64,000 bases of DNA, from positions 30,927,024 to 30,991,023 of the forward strand of contig CM055113.1 in NCBI GenBank assembly GCA_029204225.1, written 5' to 3'. Both the position numbers and the translations under genes were made by a program. Positions 21,900-33,379 of the stretch are shown in pieces. The notes beneath the pieces are model-generated. The model did no database searches, was not told the DNA's origin, and was given only the letters and a program-made list of their open reading frames with translations. The stretch is from Diphasiastrum complanatum. Lineage: Eukaryota > Streptophyta > Lycopodiopsida > Lycopodiales > Lycopodiaceae. How positions within the stretch are numbered: the first letter of the stretch is position 1; the number at the start of each line of letters is the position of its first letter.

Positions 21900-24800
21900 C
21901 CTTAATCTGGATCCGTGAATGCCTTGATATTCAGACTAAGCAATGCACAAAAATTGTTGTGTGCATTAACAATTAATGCCTTCATGAATATATCTGCAAC
22001 CATGTCCTGCGTTCTGCAGTACGTTAAGCTCACCTCCTTGTTGAGAACCTTGTCCCTGATGTAGTGAAATTTTTTATTTCAATGTGCTTACTCCTAGAGT
22101 GAAATCTAGGGTTGGCCGAATAGCACTTTGATTATCACAGAACAAAATTGTAGTGTACTGATACAGACTAACGTTTGACAATAAATTTCTCTACCAAAAT
22201 GCTTCCTTAATAGATTGAGAAGCAGCAATGTATTTTGCTTCTGTAGAAGAAAGTGCGATAGAGGTTTGCTTACGACTGTTCCATGAGATAGGACCGTTGT
22301 CGAAGAAGAATGCAAATCCAGATGTGGACTTATGATTGTCTACATCTCCTCCCCAGCTTGCATCAGAATATCCACTGAGTTGATGAAAATTGTCGTTGTC
22401 GACATCTCCATGGCAGATGCACTGGTCCATGGTAGCTCGAATATACCTCATGACTCTTATGAGTGCCTTCCAATGGGTAATGCCAGGATTAGCCATATAT
22501 TGGCTGAGTGAGCTTACTGCAAAAGAGATATCTGGTCTTGTATAGACCATTGTGCATGCGAGATCCAAGTATCGATCGATAAGGATACTCTCTCATCTGC
22601 TCCTCTTCCTGCTTGGTCTGGGGACATTGATCCTTTGACAAATGCAGACCTGGATCCATCGGTGAGTGAGCTAATTTACAATTCATTAGATTGTATCTGT
22701 TAAGAACATTGTGAAGATACCTTTGTTGAGTGATGTAAATCAGTCGTCTCGGTTTGTCTCTGTGGATTTGAATGCCTAGACAGAAGTGAGCTTTGTCCAG
22801 ATCAATCATGTCGAACTCTAAAAACAGCATCTTCTTAGAATCCTTGACCAAATTGGTATTGTTGTTGAAGAGCAACGTGTCATCCACGTATAAGGTGATG
22901 ATGATGAAGGATTGCTGCACTGACTTGGAATAGACATTGCAATCAACAATGCTTGGTTTGATCCTTTCTTGATGAGGAATGTGTTGATTCTCTGAAACCA
23001 AGCTCTGGCAGACTGTTTCAAGCTGAATAGTGCTTTGTGGAGTTTACAGACATGATTCTTCATACCTTCTAGAATGTATCCTTCAGGTTGGATCACGTAG
23101 ATGTCTTCTTGTATAACTCCATTCAGATAAGTTGCTTGTACATCAAGTTGATGTACTTCGAGGTCGACAACTGCAGCATAAGACAAGAGTGCTCGGATCG
23201 ATGAATGTTTGACTACTGGACTGAAAGTCTTGTTGTAGTCAACGTTGGGGATCTAAGTGAATCCTCGTGCTACCAGTCTTGTCTTCCTTCGATCAATTGT
23301 TCCATTGGCATTGTATAAATATCCATTTGCAATCAATGATATTGCAGCCAATAGGAGCTTCGACTAGTGACCATGTCTAGTTCTTGATCAAAGAGGAATA
23401 CTCTCTGTCCATAGCTTCTATCCAGAGATCAGAGTCTGGGTGTCTGAGTGCCTCTTCGACTGTCATCGGTTCCTGTATCAAGAGACATGCAGACTCAAGA
23501 GTATACCTCGAGGGTTGTGTGCGCACTCGGCTTGATATTCTGAGAGGATTTGATTGATGAACTGCTTCTGACACTTGTTGTTGGTTAGCAGCAACATCTT
23601 CATTTGATTTGTTGTCAAAAAGTGGGTTGACAATGGACACGCCTGAGCTAGAGGCTCAGACAGTCGTGTCAATGGCAGGTGATGAAGGTTCTCCTGGAGC
23701 AATATCCTTGTCTTTGATGTCGATGAATTAATCCTTGATAAAGACTGTATCCCGGCTATACAAGATTTGTTGGGTATCAGGATCATACAGCTTGTATGTA
23801 TTATCAAATGAAGTATATTTGATCAGGATGGTCTTGAGACCTTTGAAGTCCAATTTCTTCTTGGTGCCTTTTGGGATTTGTGCATAGGCAACACATCCAA
23901 ACACTCTTAGGTTCTTCACAGAAGGCTTAGAGCCTGTCCACACCTCGTGGGGTGTCTAGCCTGTGAGGGCCTTGGTCGAACATCTGTTCTGGACCTAAGT
24001 TGTAGTGGAGACAGCTTCGGCCCAGAATCTCCTGGGCCGCGATGCATGCGCTAGCATACATTTGGCTGATTCAAGGCTAAGTTATTAGACTGAGGATTGT
24101 AAGGAGTGATGAATTGCTGCTCAATGTCTTGGCTTTGGCAGTACTCCTTATACTTGATAGAGATATATTCTCCACCATTGTCTGACCTTAGAGCCTTGAT
24201 CGCCATTCCAATCTTCTTTTCTGCACGCTCCTTGAAGATTCTGAAGTAGTTGAAGGCTTCTGATTTCTTCTTTATAAAGTACACCATAGTTCTCCTGGAA
24301 AATTCATCAATAAAAGCTATAAAATACTCTGCATCCTTCAGTGAAGGATTTTTCATCGGGCCATAAATGTCTGAATGTACAATGCCTAACAATCCTCTAG
24401 CAATATGCTGATGGCTTGATTTAATGGTTTCCTAGTTTGTATACCAACTAGACAGTCTTCACAGCCATGTAACTCGACTTTATCATGAGGATATCAAGAA
24501 CAATAGATTGTCTATACATTTGTTGTACAGTAGCATGATTCAAGTGACCAAGTCTATAATGCCAAAGTAGACTTTTATTTGCATGAATAGAAGTACTGAG
24601 CGCCTGACTAGAGGCAGAAAAGCAATGACTTAATTTATACAAGTATCCATGCCTCTTTTCGAGTGCTAGGATCTTGCTTGTCCTATCAACTACTTTGCAA
24701 TGATCACATTCGAATTCCACTCTATGTCCTAGATCTGTGATTCTGCTTACAGAGAACAGATTCGTAGATAAATTTGGTACATACAGGACTTTAGAAAGTA

Positions 24801-24933
24801 GCTTAGACTGATCATTTGCAAAGCTTAATCTTACAATATTTTTCACCCTTAATAGCTTGTGTGCTATTGTCGCCAAGGTGAACATATTTCTGGTTACTCT
24901 AAGGTGTATAGGTGAACATATTTTTGGGTACTG
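21900..24933 (-). pseudogene. pol: pol of copia element 3 (minus strand, 5'-truncated)
   Basis: Reading downward from 24933: a pre-integrase region (VLYVPNLSTNLFSVSRITD, LLWHYRLGHLNHATVQQM), then integrase core with HSDIYGPM, RSDNGGEYISIKY and YNPQSN. The E motif is damaged. NLRVFGCVAYAQIPKGTKKK follows, then RT with DVQATYLNGVIQEDIYV, LKQSARAWFQRI and catalytic LYVDDTLLF. RNase H (RPDISFAVSSLSQYM, SDASWGGD, SSTEAKYIAASQS) and the polypurine tract complete it. Many frameshifts and stops. The 5' part (LTR, gag, protease) is absent: homology stops inside the pre-integrase region, exactly where RBR copy B begins on the same strand. Confidence 0.85.
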
Positions 24934-26352
24934 TATGGTTGCAGCCGGCTCTGCGCTCAATGATTCGAGCACAATTTTTGCATCGGTGCCATTTCTGACT
25001 TTTTGCTAATTCAAGCAGTTCCTTATCTCCAGACGCCTCAGGAGTTGTAAGTCCATCTTGATACTGAGCACAGGTGACACTTCCATGCCAGGGCACAACA
25101 CAGTCCATGCAGAATGCACGATGACATGCCTCACATTCAACGCATCCCACAGCAGTCATATGTGGGTGCGCGGAGATGTTTGACTGTTTACAAATGTCAA
25201 TTTCTGGCTTAACCATAAGGCTTGAACAGTCAGGGTAAGGGCAGTACAGTCGCTCTGTCTCGGGGATTGTAGCTTCAATTTGTCGCGTAGTCCGAGTACG
25301 GAATGATTCTAAAGAAAGAAGTAGGGAACACTGAACACTGATTGAAATTCAGAACATTGAGGCAACCCACTTAAGGACAGTATATAGACAGTTGACCACA
25401 TTGACAGCGGGCCTCAGCATGCTTGGAAAGACAGATGGCGCAAAATCTATGTTGACAGCCTGCCACAAAGTGCTTAGATGATCAGAATCCATTCAAATCT
25501 TTCACTCACAAAATAGATAAATTTAGTACGTTGAGGATGAATTTTTGAGACTGACAAACTCGACATTGCAACACTTATGCATGTACCATAATGATGAACT
25601 AATCTGTAGCATAGATGTGGAAGGTGTTCTACCAGTGTTCGGTTGCTTCAAATTTCAGAATGCTAGTTATGATATTCATGTGGACGTGGTTGCTCAAGCC
25701 AAAAGGACGTCATGTCAAGGCGCGACTGTTTACCAAAAACACAGGTCTCCGCAGAGTCGTAAGCGGCCAGCCTCAGAAGACAGTAGCTCAACTTCCAACA
25801 GACTACAAAGTTGCTTAGAACAGATCTACTAGAAATTTGTGAATGTAGAATCTTTACCTTCTACAATGAGAAAACTAGCGGAGGGTTTTTCTTCCATGCA
25901 AATCTGGCAGACTTCCCCGAGCCCACTCTTATAGTCAACTAGATATTTCCACTTCTTGTACGTTTGTGCAGTTCCCCTTTCCCAAATAAGATCATCACCA
26001 ACAAAGTTTTCTGGATCTCTCTTTCCTTTCTCCTGTTTCGATCGTCCACCTCTAATGATTGGATGTACAACATGCAAGCTTGATCCCATTCCAACTCCAG
26101 GATGTTCATTGTAAGGAGATGATGCTCTTTTGGGCAAATCAGCCAAGGAACGTGCAAACTGGAAATCATGCTCTTGGATTGCATCCAATTGGGAGAACCT
26201 CGAGGTCTCTCTTAGGGCCATCTCCTGGTCCTCCGCCTCCCGAGTAAGACTACCCAGCTCCAAGATACTGAGATAGATAGTATTGCGTTTGTCTTCTTCT
26301 GCGAGACCTGCATATTGTATCTCACATGAGGGACAGGATAAGACAAAGTACG
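24934..26352 (-). pseudogene. RBR-type E3 ubiquitin ligase, copy B (pseudogene, fused to copia 3)
   Basis: Exon 26352-25858 has the N-terminal region and intact RING1 start (CQICMEEKPSASF). Exon 25459 to 24934 has GCQHRFCAIC, the IBR with CEACHRAFCMDC, and RING2 up to GCNH. It breaks off four bases short of the catalytic Cys codon, where copia 3 starts. A stop replaces a Tyr in the CP-x-VGC segment. An extra GAACACTG-like duplication near 25325 shifts the frame, and another stop follows. Introns are kept, so the copy moved as DNA and not as a retroposed cDNA. Upstream of 26352 similarity to copy A ends precisely at an intron-exon border. The last exon (RING2 end) is missing. Confidence 0.75.
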
Positions 26353-26689
26353 CTACGTCTCTTTGCTGCTGCCAATTCCTCCATTGAAGTATCTAGTGCT
26401 AGACCTAGTCGCTCAATTATCAGAGCACAAAAAGCAGCTCATGTTAGAGCTTGTTTCTGTAAATGAGCTCTTGCTCATGCACTACAATGTATTAGGGTGC
26501 AGTTGAGAGGACATTTTGCCCATTAAAGATTTTTAGAATTGGCTGAGCCTAAGTTTTTCAAATTTGGCAAAATGTCATCTGCCCGAGCACCTTCCATTGA
26601 GTAACGGGTACCTCTGCTTTTCTTCACATAAACTTTATAAAACATAATTAGCACTTGAGCTGTCTTTTGTTTTAATTCACATGACAATT

Positions 26690-27020
26690 ACAAAAGAGAA
26701 TAGGCATTATGAAATGGAATAAGACTATGTAATCTTTACAATATTAATTACTTGAAATCATGCCATGCAATATGCCACTTGGATGTTGCAAAAATATCAG
26801 TGGCAGATTCTGTTGTTTAAGTTGTCCAAAAAATGGACTGAATAAGCAAGAGGCATCCATTACGTGGATGTCTCAAACATGAACATGCATGAGAGTCGAG
26901 CGTCGAGATGAGGAGATGGACGATAATTACCTTTATTGTACACTACTTCCGCTGAAAGTCGCACGCTCCATAAGATACACTAATAGGTTTCCTTACGGGC
27001 TTCTTATGGCAATGATCGAG
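26690..27020 (-). repeat. Dispersed repeat, copy 2 (partner 6285-6620)
   Basis: Reverse complement of 6285-6620 with small differences; see the first copy. The surrounding 26353-27480 holds no recognisable gene. It is AT-rich, with CTTACGGGCTTCTTATGGC-type segments. Confidence 0.6.
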
Positions 27021-27482
27021 CTTGTTACGGGCTATAATCGCAAGGACTCATAACAGGTTTCTTTACGAACCACTTACGAGTTACAGGTTCTTTATAGGTA
27101 GCGATCAAGATAGGCGAGATTGTAGCTGCAGTTCAACAAATGTTATGTATGTGTGAACAGTAGCAAAAAACTAACTAACAGAGAGGTTTAAAAGGATTTG
27201 GAGTCTTTGATCCTTCTGTTGAATCAATTGTTAGAAAATTGATGATTCTACGGTGGACTTGGGAGGTCGTGATGGGGGCTGGGCTAGCAAATTAATGTCC
27301 TAAAAGCGAAAAATGAGGCGCGTATTGAAAGCCATGTTGACGGGTTTGAAAGAATTTTTTTATAAATCCATAAATCTTAGAATGGTGTAGCTCCCATATT
27401 TGCGCAAAATAACATTTATCCAGGTCTTGTTCTTTTTTCAAAGTGAGAGTATTATGTCAACAAACATAATGAGAGTATTATG

Positions 27483-27827
27483 TTAACAAACAACATTTAA
27501 CACTTTTGTTACATGTTGTACTAAAACTTCTGATATCGAGTGACCTCTGAGAGTAGTCTTAAAGTCCAAAAATTTTGCTTTCCAATAAGATTTGTATGTC
27601 ATTTTTGCCCTTTTCTTCTGTCGAAAATTGCCTGTTGATGATGGATGCATCAACACCCATGAATTTTTTGTATATTTTGTTGGCTTCCAATTATCAGCAT
27701 TATCTTTCTCATTGTAAAGAATCACAGACTCAACTGTAGATCTTGGTTTCCTTGCCATTGCTATTTTCAAAGCTTGGGTGCCAAACATCTCTCTGATATG
27801 ATACTTAATTTCAATTTTTTGTATCAC
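27483..27827 (-). CDS. Orphan ORF, 114 aa, unknown
   Basis: An uninterrupted minus-strand frame of 114 residues is rich in Lys (VILYNEKDNADNWKPTKYTK, RQKKRAKMTYKSYWKAKFLD). It has coding-like composition and no recognised motif, signal peptide or membrane segment. It lies within the inferred inverted block, next to the plus-strand remnant at 27875. It could be part of the same old mobile element. It may equally be chance. Confidence 0.2.
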   Translation of the reverse strand: MIQKIEIKYHIREMFGTQALKIAMARKPRSTVESVILYNEKDNADNWKPTKYTKNSWVLMHPSSTGNFRQKKRAKMTYKSYWKAKFLDFKTTLRGHSISEVLVQHVTKVLNVVC

Positions 27828-27874
27828 ATTTAATCTAATGTGAATACCACAGTAGTCCTATATTTTCACAATCA

Positions 27875-28307
27875 CTTGTAGGAATATTGGATGTGATTCA
27901 CTCTGATGTTGGAAAGCTGCAATACAGAGGAAGAAGTCCAAAGGAACTTGCAGATAGTGGTATATATTTTTATGAGTCTTCATATATACCACATATGGAT
28001 GGAGGTTTTGGCAAGCTCGTAGCAATTCCATTGCCTAATTTTTAGAGTGATGAGTGCCTACTCCTGACAGTATTGTTTATGAGCATATATTTGTTGATTT
28101 TTTCTCAAGTGCTAGTGTTCGAAGGACACCAACTTTATTTGTTTGCAAGGATTTATTAGATGAGACTTTGTGAGATCTCATGGATCAAGGCTGGGATAGT
28201 AAAACAAATAATGATATAGAATGCAGGATAAAAAAAGTCGTCGATGATCTTCCGTTATCATATCGAAAAACAAATGCTAAGTATCACATTTAGCTAATAT
28301 CCCGTCA
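27875..28307 (+). pseudogene. Coding-like remnant flanking the split copia 3' LTR
   Basis: Plus strand reads ILDVIHSDVGKLQYRGRSP-like, then GIYFYESSYIPHMDGGFGKL, and later IKKVVDDLPLSYRKTNAKYH, with stops and frameshifts. It runs up to the GATAA target duplication at 28308-28312. If the inversion is undone, this piece lies directly upstream, on the same strand, of the FAYLAHRSDIW exon at about 12665, with the copia inserted in the intron between them. Family unknown. Confidence 0.35.
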
Positions 28308-28312
28308 TTATC

Positions 28313-29043
28313 TGTGAAGTTTATAGCACGCGTGAACTTCACCACACACCCTATAGGATCTTACTGAGGTGTTGTGATTGCACAAGATTGATCAAAGAAT
28401 AGTATGCTTAAAAAATCTAAGGCAAGAGCACAATGGCATACATCTGATGAAAAAATCTAACTCTGCACTATGAGAAATGAATGTCAGAAATAATCCTAAG
28501 TGTTCAGTATGGGAAAAAGAGGTTGCTCTTGGGTAGAGAGAGACAATCATACATAGAAAACTCGGGTAGAGAGAGAATGAGTCCAAAACACCAAAATCTC
28601 AATATTCACAATATGGCAAAATATGCCCAGCTTTCCCTACATGAGAGAGACTCGAATTCCTACAATGGAGTTGCATGGAAAGTCCACTTAACTGAACTAA
28701 TTCACCTACTAGAGATCCACATGTGTAACTGCATGCATGTATGGTGCATGTACTGCATGTCAACTCATAAAATTGCCTAGACATGTGTAGATCAAAGAAA
28801 CTACTTTGCATGTTGCATGCACTGATTGCATGTGGCTTGCATGCATACAATAAGACTTTGCATGCTATCAAAACATCTGCATGTCATCATAATTGAACCT
28901 AGCTAACTCAAATCCGAACTACACTAGAAGGATATGTGCTCTATTCACACTCCTTGTATGTACGACATGAAATCTAGTGAAAATTATCATGGACATGATC
29001 CCAAACTCAAGATAGGAAGATAATATTTTAATAATCTTCACAC
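28313..29043 (-). repeat. 3' LTR of split copia element
   Basis: The 731-bp minus-strand LTR starts TGTGAAGATTATT (29043) after the polypurine tract AAGGAGGAG and ends CTTCACA at 28313. It pairs with 12719-13448. The outer flank 28308-28312 reads GATAA on the minus strand, equal to the target duplication at 12714-12718. The ORFs on both strands here mirror those in the 5' LTR and are not genes. Confidence 0.92.
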
Positions 29044-29579
29044 TCCTCCTTAAAATTTATGTTCCTATCAACATAGATTTTGAAATTAGGCCAAGGTTAG
29101 ACCTCATCTTCATAAAGACATTCTTGAGTAGAGGCTTGGTGAGAAGATCTGCAACACAATCTGAAGATGAAATATGCTCCAATGAGATCTCTCTTCCAAT
29201 GACTTTTTCTCTTACAAAATGATGAGCCACTTCAATATGCTTGCTCCTTGCATGAAAGACTGGATTATTTTGCAAGAGCCTGAGCAGAAATGTTATCATT
29301 CTTGATCATTGGTAAATCTTCATCTGCATAACACTTAAGCTCCAAAAGTAGCCTTTTGATCCATAAAATCTCCTTTGTTGTGGTTGTAAGAGATTTGTAT
29401 TCAACTTCACAGGATGATAAGGAAATAGTTGTCTGCTTCTTTGACAGCCAAGAAACCAAATTTCCTCCAAGAAATATAGTGTAAGCACTTGTGGATTTCC
29501 TATCCAACACCTGTCTCCTGCAAAATCTGAATCTGAAAAAGCAATCAAAGTCAGATCTTCTCCTTCATAGTATCAAGGA
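29044..29579 (-). pseudogene. pol: RNase H end of split copia pol
   Basis: Downward from 29579 the minus strand reads YEGEDLTLIAFSDSDFAGD, then after a frameshift LDRKSTSAYTIFLGGNLVSW and ISLSSCEVEYKSL. After another break come NPVFHARSKHIEVAHHFVRE and VADLLTKPL. This is the C-terminal half of copia RNase H with its Asp and Glu motifs. It begins exactly at the residue where the plus-strand copy stops at 18338. The polypurine tract and 3' LTR follow. Confidence 0.85.
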
Positions 29580-32398
29580 GCAAGATACACACTTGTTAAT
29601 GGCTTACAACAGTGGCAACGAGGACCACGATAGCTGGTACCTGGACATCAACACTACCCAACACATGACCTCTCGCAAGGAATGTTTTACCGAGTATGCA
29701 GCTTACAGCAAAGATCAATTCATCTACCTTGGAGATTCAAGCATCATACGCATGGACAACAAAGGAACAGTCAAGATCACTTTCAGCACTGTTCTTTCTC
29801 TTTATGTTACCAATGTTTTTCATGTACCTCAATTGTCAATGAACCTGTTGTCAGTTTCTAAGATGACTGATGAGGGCTATATTGTTATTTTCTCATCTGA
29901 GTAGTTATCGATGAAGATACTACTCTGACTACATGCTCTAGAGTCAGAAATCTTTATGTACTCTCTAATTCAATTGCATTAGCTACTATCTCTAATGAAA
30001 ATGTAAATGATAATGCTATTTTGTGGCATAGTCGATTTGGACACGTGAATACAAGATCACATTCTTATATGGGTTGTAATAATTTAGTTGATGGATTGTA
30101 TTTCCCTTTTTCATTAGATAGGAATTCTTTTTTTTTTGTGAATCATGCATCTATGGGAAGCACTCTAGAAGCAAGTTTCCCAGATCACATTCTATCAAAA
30201 CAAAGCATGTATTGGATCTTGTACATAGCGATCTTTGTGGTCCAATGCCAACTCCATCCTTAGGAAATGCAATCTATTTTATCACTTTCACAGATGATTA
30301 TTCTAGATGGTCTATAGTCATGTTCATTAAGCACAAATCTGAAGTTTTTGAATGCTATAAGAGATTCAAGGTCATGGCTGAGACACAAACGTCTACAAAA
30401 TTGAAAGCTCTTCAAACTGATGGTGGCGGCGAATACCTCTTTAACGAGATGTCTGACTACATGGCTGAACATGGTATTAGAAGACAGTTCACAACTTCCT
30501 ATTCACCTCAACAGAATGGGATTCCAGAAAGGAAGAATTGAACGCATCTTAACTCAGCTAGATCCATGCTATATCAATCACATCTACCTACGAAGTTTTT
30601 GGCAGCAGCTACTGACACAGCCTGTTACGTACAGAACAGATCCAACACCAAGCCATCAACAACAAAATTCCTTATGAAGTTTGGCATGAATACAAGCTGC
30701 TCTGGAGACATTCAAGAAGAAGCATCATCGCATCCTAGTCAACCAAGCGTCCGTAGATTCTCAAGAGCTCGGACAGTTTCTAAGAGGTATACACCTCAAA
30801 TTCTAGACTTCATCAGAAGCACAAGAGAGCCTAGCCGAAGCAATCAACTCCAAGGATGTTGTGAAGTGAAAAGAAGCTATGGAAAATGAGTACAGCTTAC
30901 TTTTGATGAACCAAACCTAGACACTGGTGAACTTCCCCACTCACAAGAGAGTTATTGACAACAAGTGGATTTTAAGAAGAAGATCAGCTCTTTTGGTTCC
31001 ATTGCAAAATGGAAAGCACGGTTCATGGCTAAAGGATTCACTCAAGTCCAAGGAGTGGATTATCAAGAAATCTTCAATCCCATTATCAAGATGTAGTCAA
31101 TCAGGACTCTGATTGCATTAGCAACTGCGGAAGACCTCTAAATGCACTAGATGGATGTCAAGACAACGTTTCTCAATGACAACGTGGAAGAGGAGATGTA
31201 TACCTTCCAACCAGAATGATTTGAAGTCAAAGGCCAAGAGCACAAAGTATGCAAGCTACACAAAGCAATCTATGGTCTGAAGCAAGCTGCAAGGGCATGG
31301 TTTGAAAGAATCATTTCTTATCTCATTCAATTGGGTTTCACAAACAATTCAGCTGACCGTAATGTTTATTTCAAGCATATAGGTATCTATTCAGTTCACA
31401 TAGCTCTTTACGTAGATGATGCATTCATTTTGTCTAACGACACTTCTCTACTGCACAGTACTAAGAGTGATCTGTCAAAAGAATTTGAGATGACTGATTT
31501 AGGGGCTATTCATTCTTTGCTAGGAATTCACATTACTAGAAATAGACTTCAGAAGAAGATCTATCTTAGCCAGCCGACATATCTAAAAGACATTTAGAAA
31601 ATTTTCATATGTCTGATTGCAAACCAATTGATACTCCAATGGATCCAAGTATAGTATTGACTAAACCTACTTGTGAGGATTCTGATAGTAAGTACTCGAC
31701 TTAGCAAAGTAGCCTTATCATTCACTTATAGGATCTTTGATGTATGCAATGTTGTGTACTAGACCAGATCTAGCATACACTGATGTCCAATCCTAGGATC
31801 TTTCATTGGAAAACATTAAAGAGAGTGATGAGATATATTCAGAAAAATTTAGATCACTATCTATGTTATGATGGAAATGCCATCGACCCACTCGTCCTGT
31901 GAGGCTACTTCAACTCAGATTGGGGAGTAATAGTTGGGGCTTCAGATTGGGGAGTAACAAAAAATCTACCTTCGAGTTCTCTTTCTATTTGGCGGGGGAC
32001 CAATTTTGTGGAACTCAAGGAAGCATAAATCAGTCACGTTTTATTTCGACCGAGGCAGAGTACATCGCATCATGTCAAGCTTCAAAAGAAGCTGTATGGA
32101 TCAGGTTACTACTTCACGACTTACATCACACTCAGCTCAATAACACCATTCTGTGTGACAACTTGAGCTGTATTTCATTGTCGTTGAAACCCAGATTGCA
32201 TGGCAAATCCAAGCAGATAGAAATCCAATTTTTGGGAAAAAGTCTTCTCAGGGCAAGTGATCCTTCAATATTGCTCTACAACAGAAATGGTTGCAGACAC
32301 CTTCACCAAAGCGCTTCCCAGGATCAAGCATCAGAAGTCCTTCAACATGCTGAATCTGGCGAAGATACCAAGGCACCAATCGTGACCTTAAGAGGGAC
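29580..32398 (+). pseudogene. pol: Copia element 4: protease to RNase H, degenerate
   Basis: It starts abruptly at 29580. The protease-like DSWYLDINTTQHMTSRKECF has DIN where DSG is expected. LWHSRFGHVNT is the pre-integrase motif. The integrase has HSDLCGPMPTPSLGNA, QTDGGGEYLFNE and QQNGIPERKN. RT pieces follow (SLKSKEWIIKK; QADRNVYF-like; IALYVDDAFILSNDT catalytic YVDD). RNase H ends with ISTEAEYIASCQASKEAVW. A deletion near 30690 removes the integrase C-terminus, and stops are frequent. It runs to a polypurine TTAAGAGGGA before 32399. Gag and 5' LTR are missing. Confidence 0.82.
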
Positions 32399-33121
32399 TG
32401 CTGAAAATTAAGTCCATAGGTCTCCTTGGTGAATAACAATTTCTATTTCAATATTCTTCCACATTTACTGATCTTTGATCTAGGATCAAGTGGAACCCAT
32501 TTTGGGTTCTATGTCTGCTCATCTGATACCTACGGGAATCACAACTTAGATAGCCAAACTATTTGAAGAACGACTACAACAGGCTTCCGGTTGATCTTTA
32601 GCAAAGGGTAACCAATCCTATCATTTTTCAGGTTCAGATGTTAAGTTCAACCATTTGAAGATCATTGATGTCATGCCCATGACTGGTCTCAGGTGGCTGT
32701 CCACGCTAGGGATCGGTAGACCAACAACCCGTAAGTTAATTGTGACTATAAGGGAATTGGGGCCCTTATGTGTACATGGTCATAATTAATGGTTGTAGGC
32801 CTAAAGACATGGTGGAGGAGTTGGTATGGGTCTAAGTGAGTCATTAGGGAACTGGATGATGTGGCCCAGATAGGCTGCAGAGGTGTCCAGTGAGGTGTCA
32901 CAGTGCACTACTAGTGGTGTATGGGCCTTGGAGGGTATAAGTATACCTGCTGGGCTCTCACTAGTGTATGCTTGATTTGTGATGAGTAGCTACATGCTAC
33001 TGATGTGACTCCTCTTTCCATGACTCTGATTGATCCATAGCTTGGGGGCTAGATCCGTACGATCTAGGTTTGGTTGGGTTGGTTTAACCTCCACCGGTTC
33101 CCATGTGTTGTTGCTTCAACA
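32399..33121 (+). repeat. Probable 3' LTR of copia element 4
   Basis: TGCTGAAAATTAAG follows the polypurine tract at 32399. A plausible end is ...CTTCAACA at 33121, giving about 723 bp. The stretch has no coding support. No second LTR is in the window to confirm the limits. 33122-33380 holds no clear gene. Confidence 0.5.
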
Positions 33122-33379
33122 AAAATGCTAACCACAGAGTAATCGGCAACAACAAAATTGACACGGAATTCCTTCCAAGAAATCAATTCGAAAAGCATAA
33201 AAATGAACCAATTGGAGCCTGGTAGTGCACTTACCACACAATCAATTGCGATTCAAAAATTATTTCCAACGGGAACTAAATTTCACAATTCCACCATTTG
33301 TCGCTTACTTTGTCAGATTCTCGAGAAAACGTCGAGATTTCCACTTAGCACTTTCAATGGTAAATCTTGCTTAGACTGG

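Noticed and set aside
12714-29579. Two independent truncated copia insertions
   Set aside because: The coding text continues exactly across the two breaks and the outer five-base flanks match, which is better explained by one insertion and an inversion.
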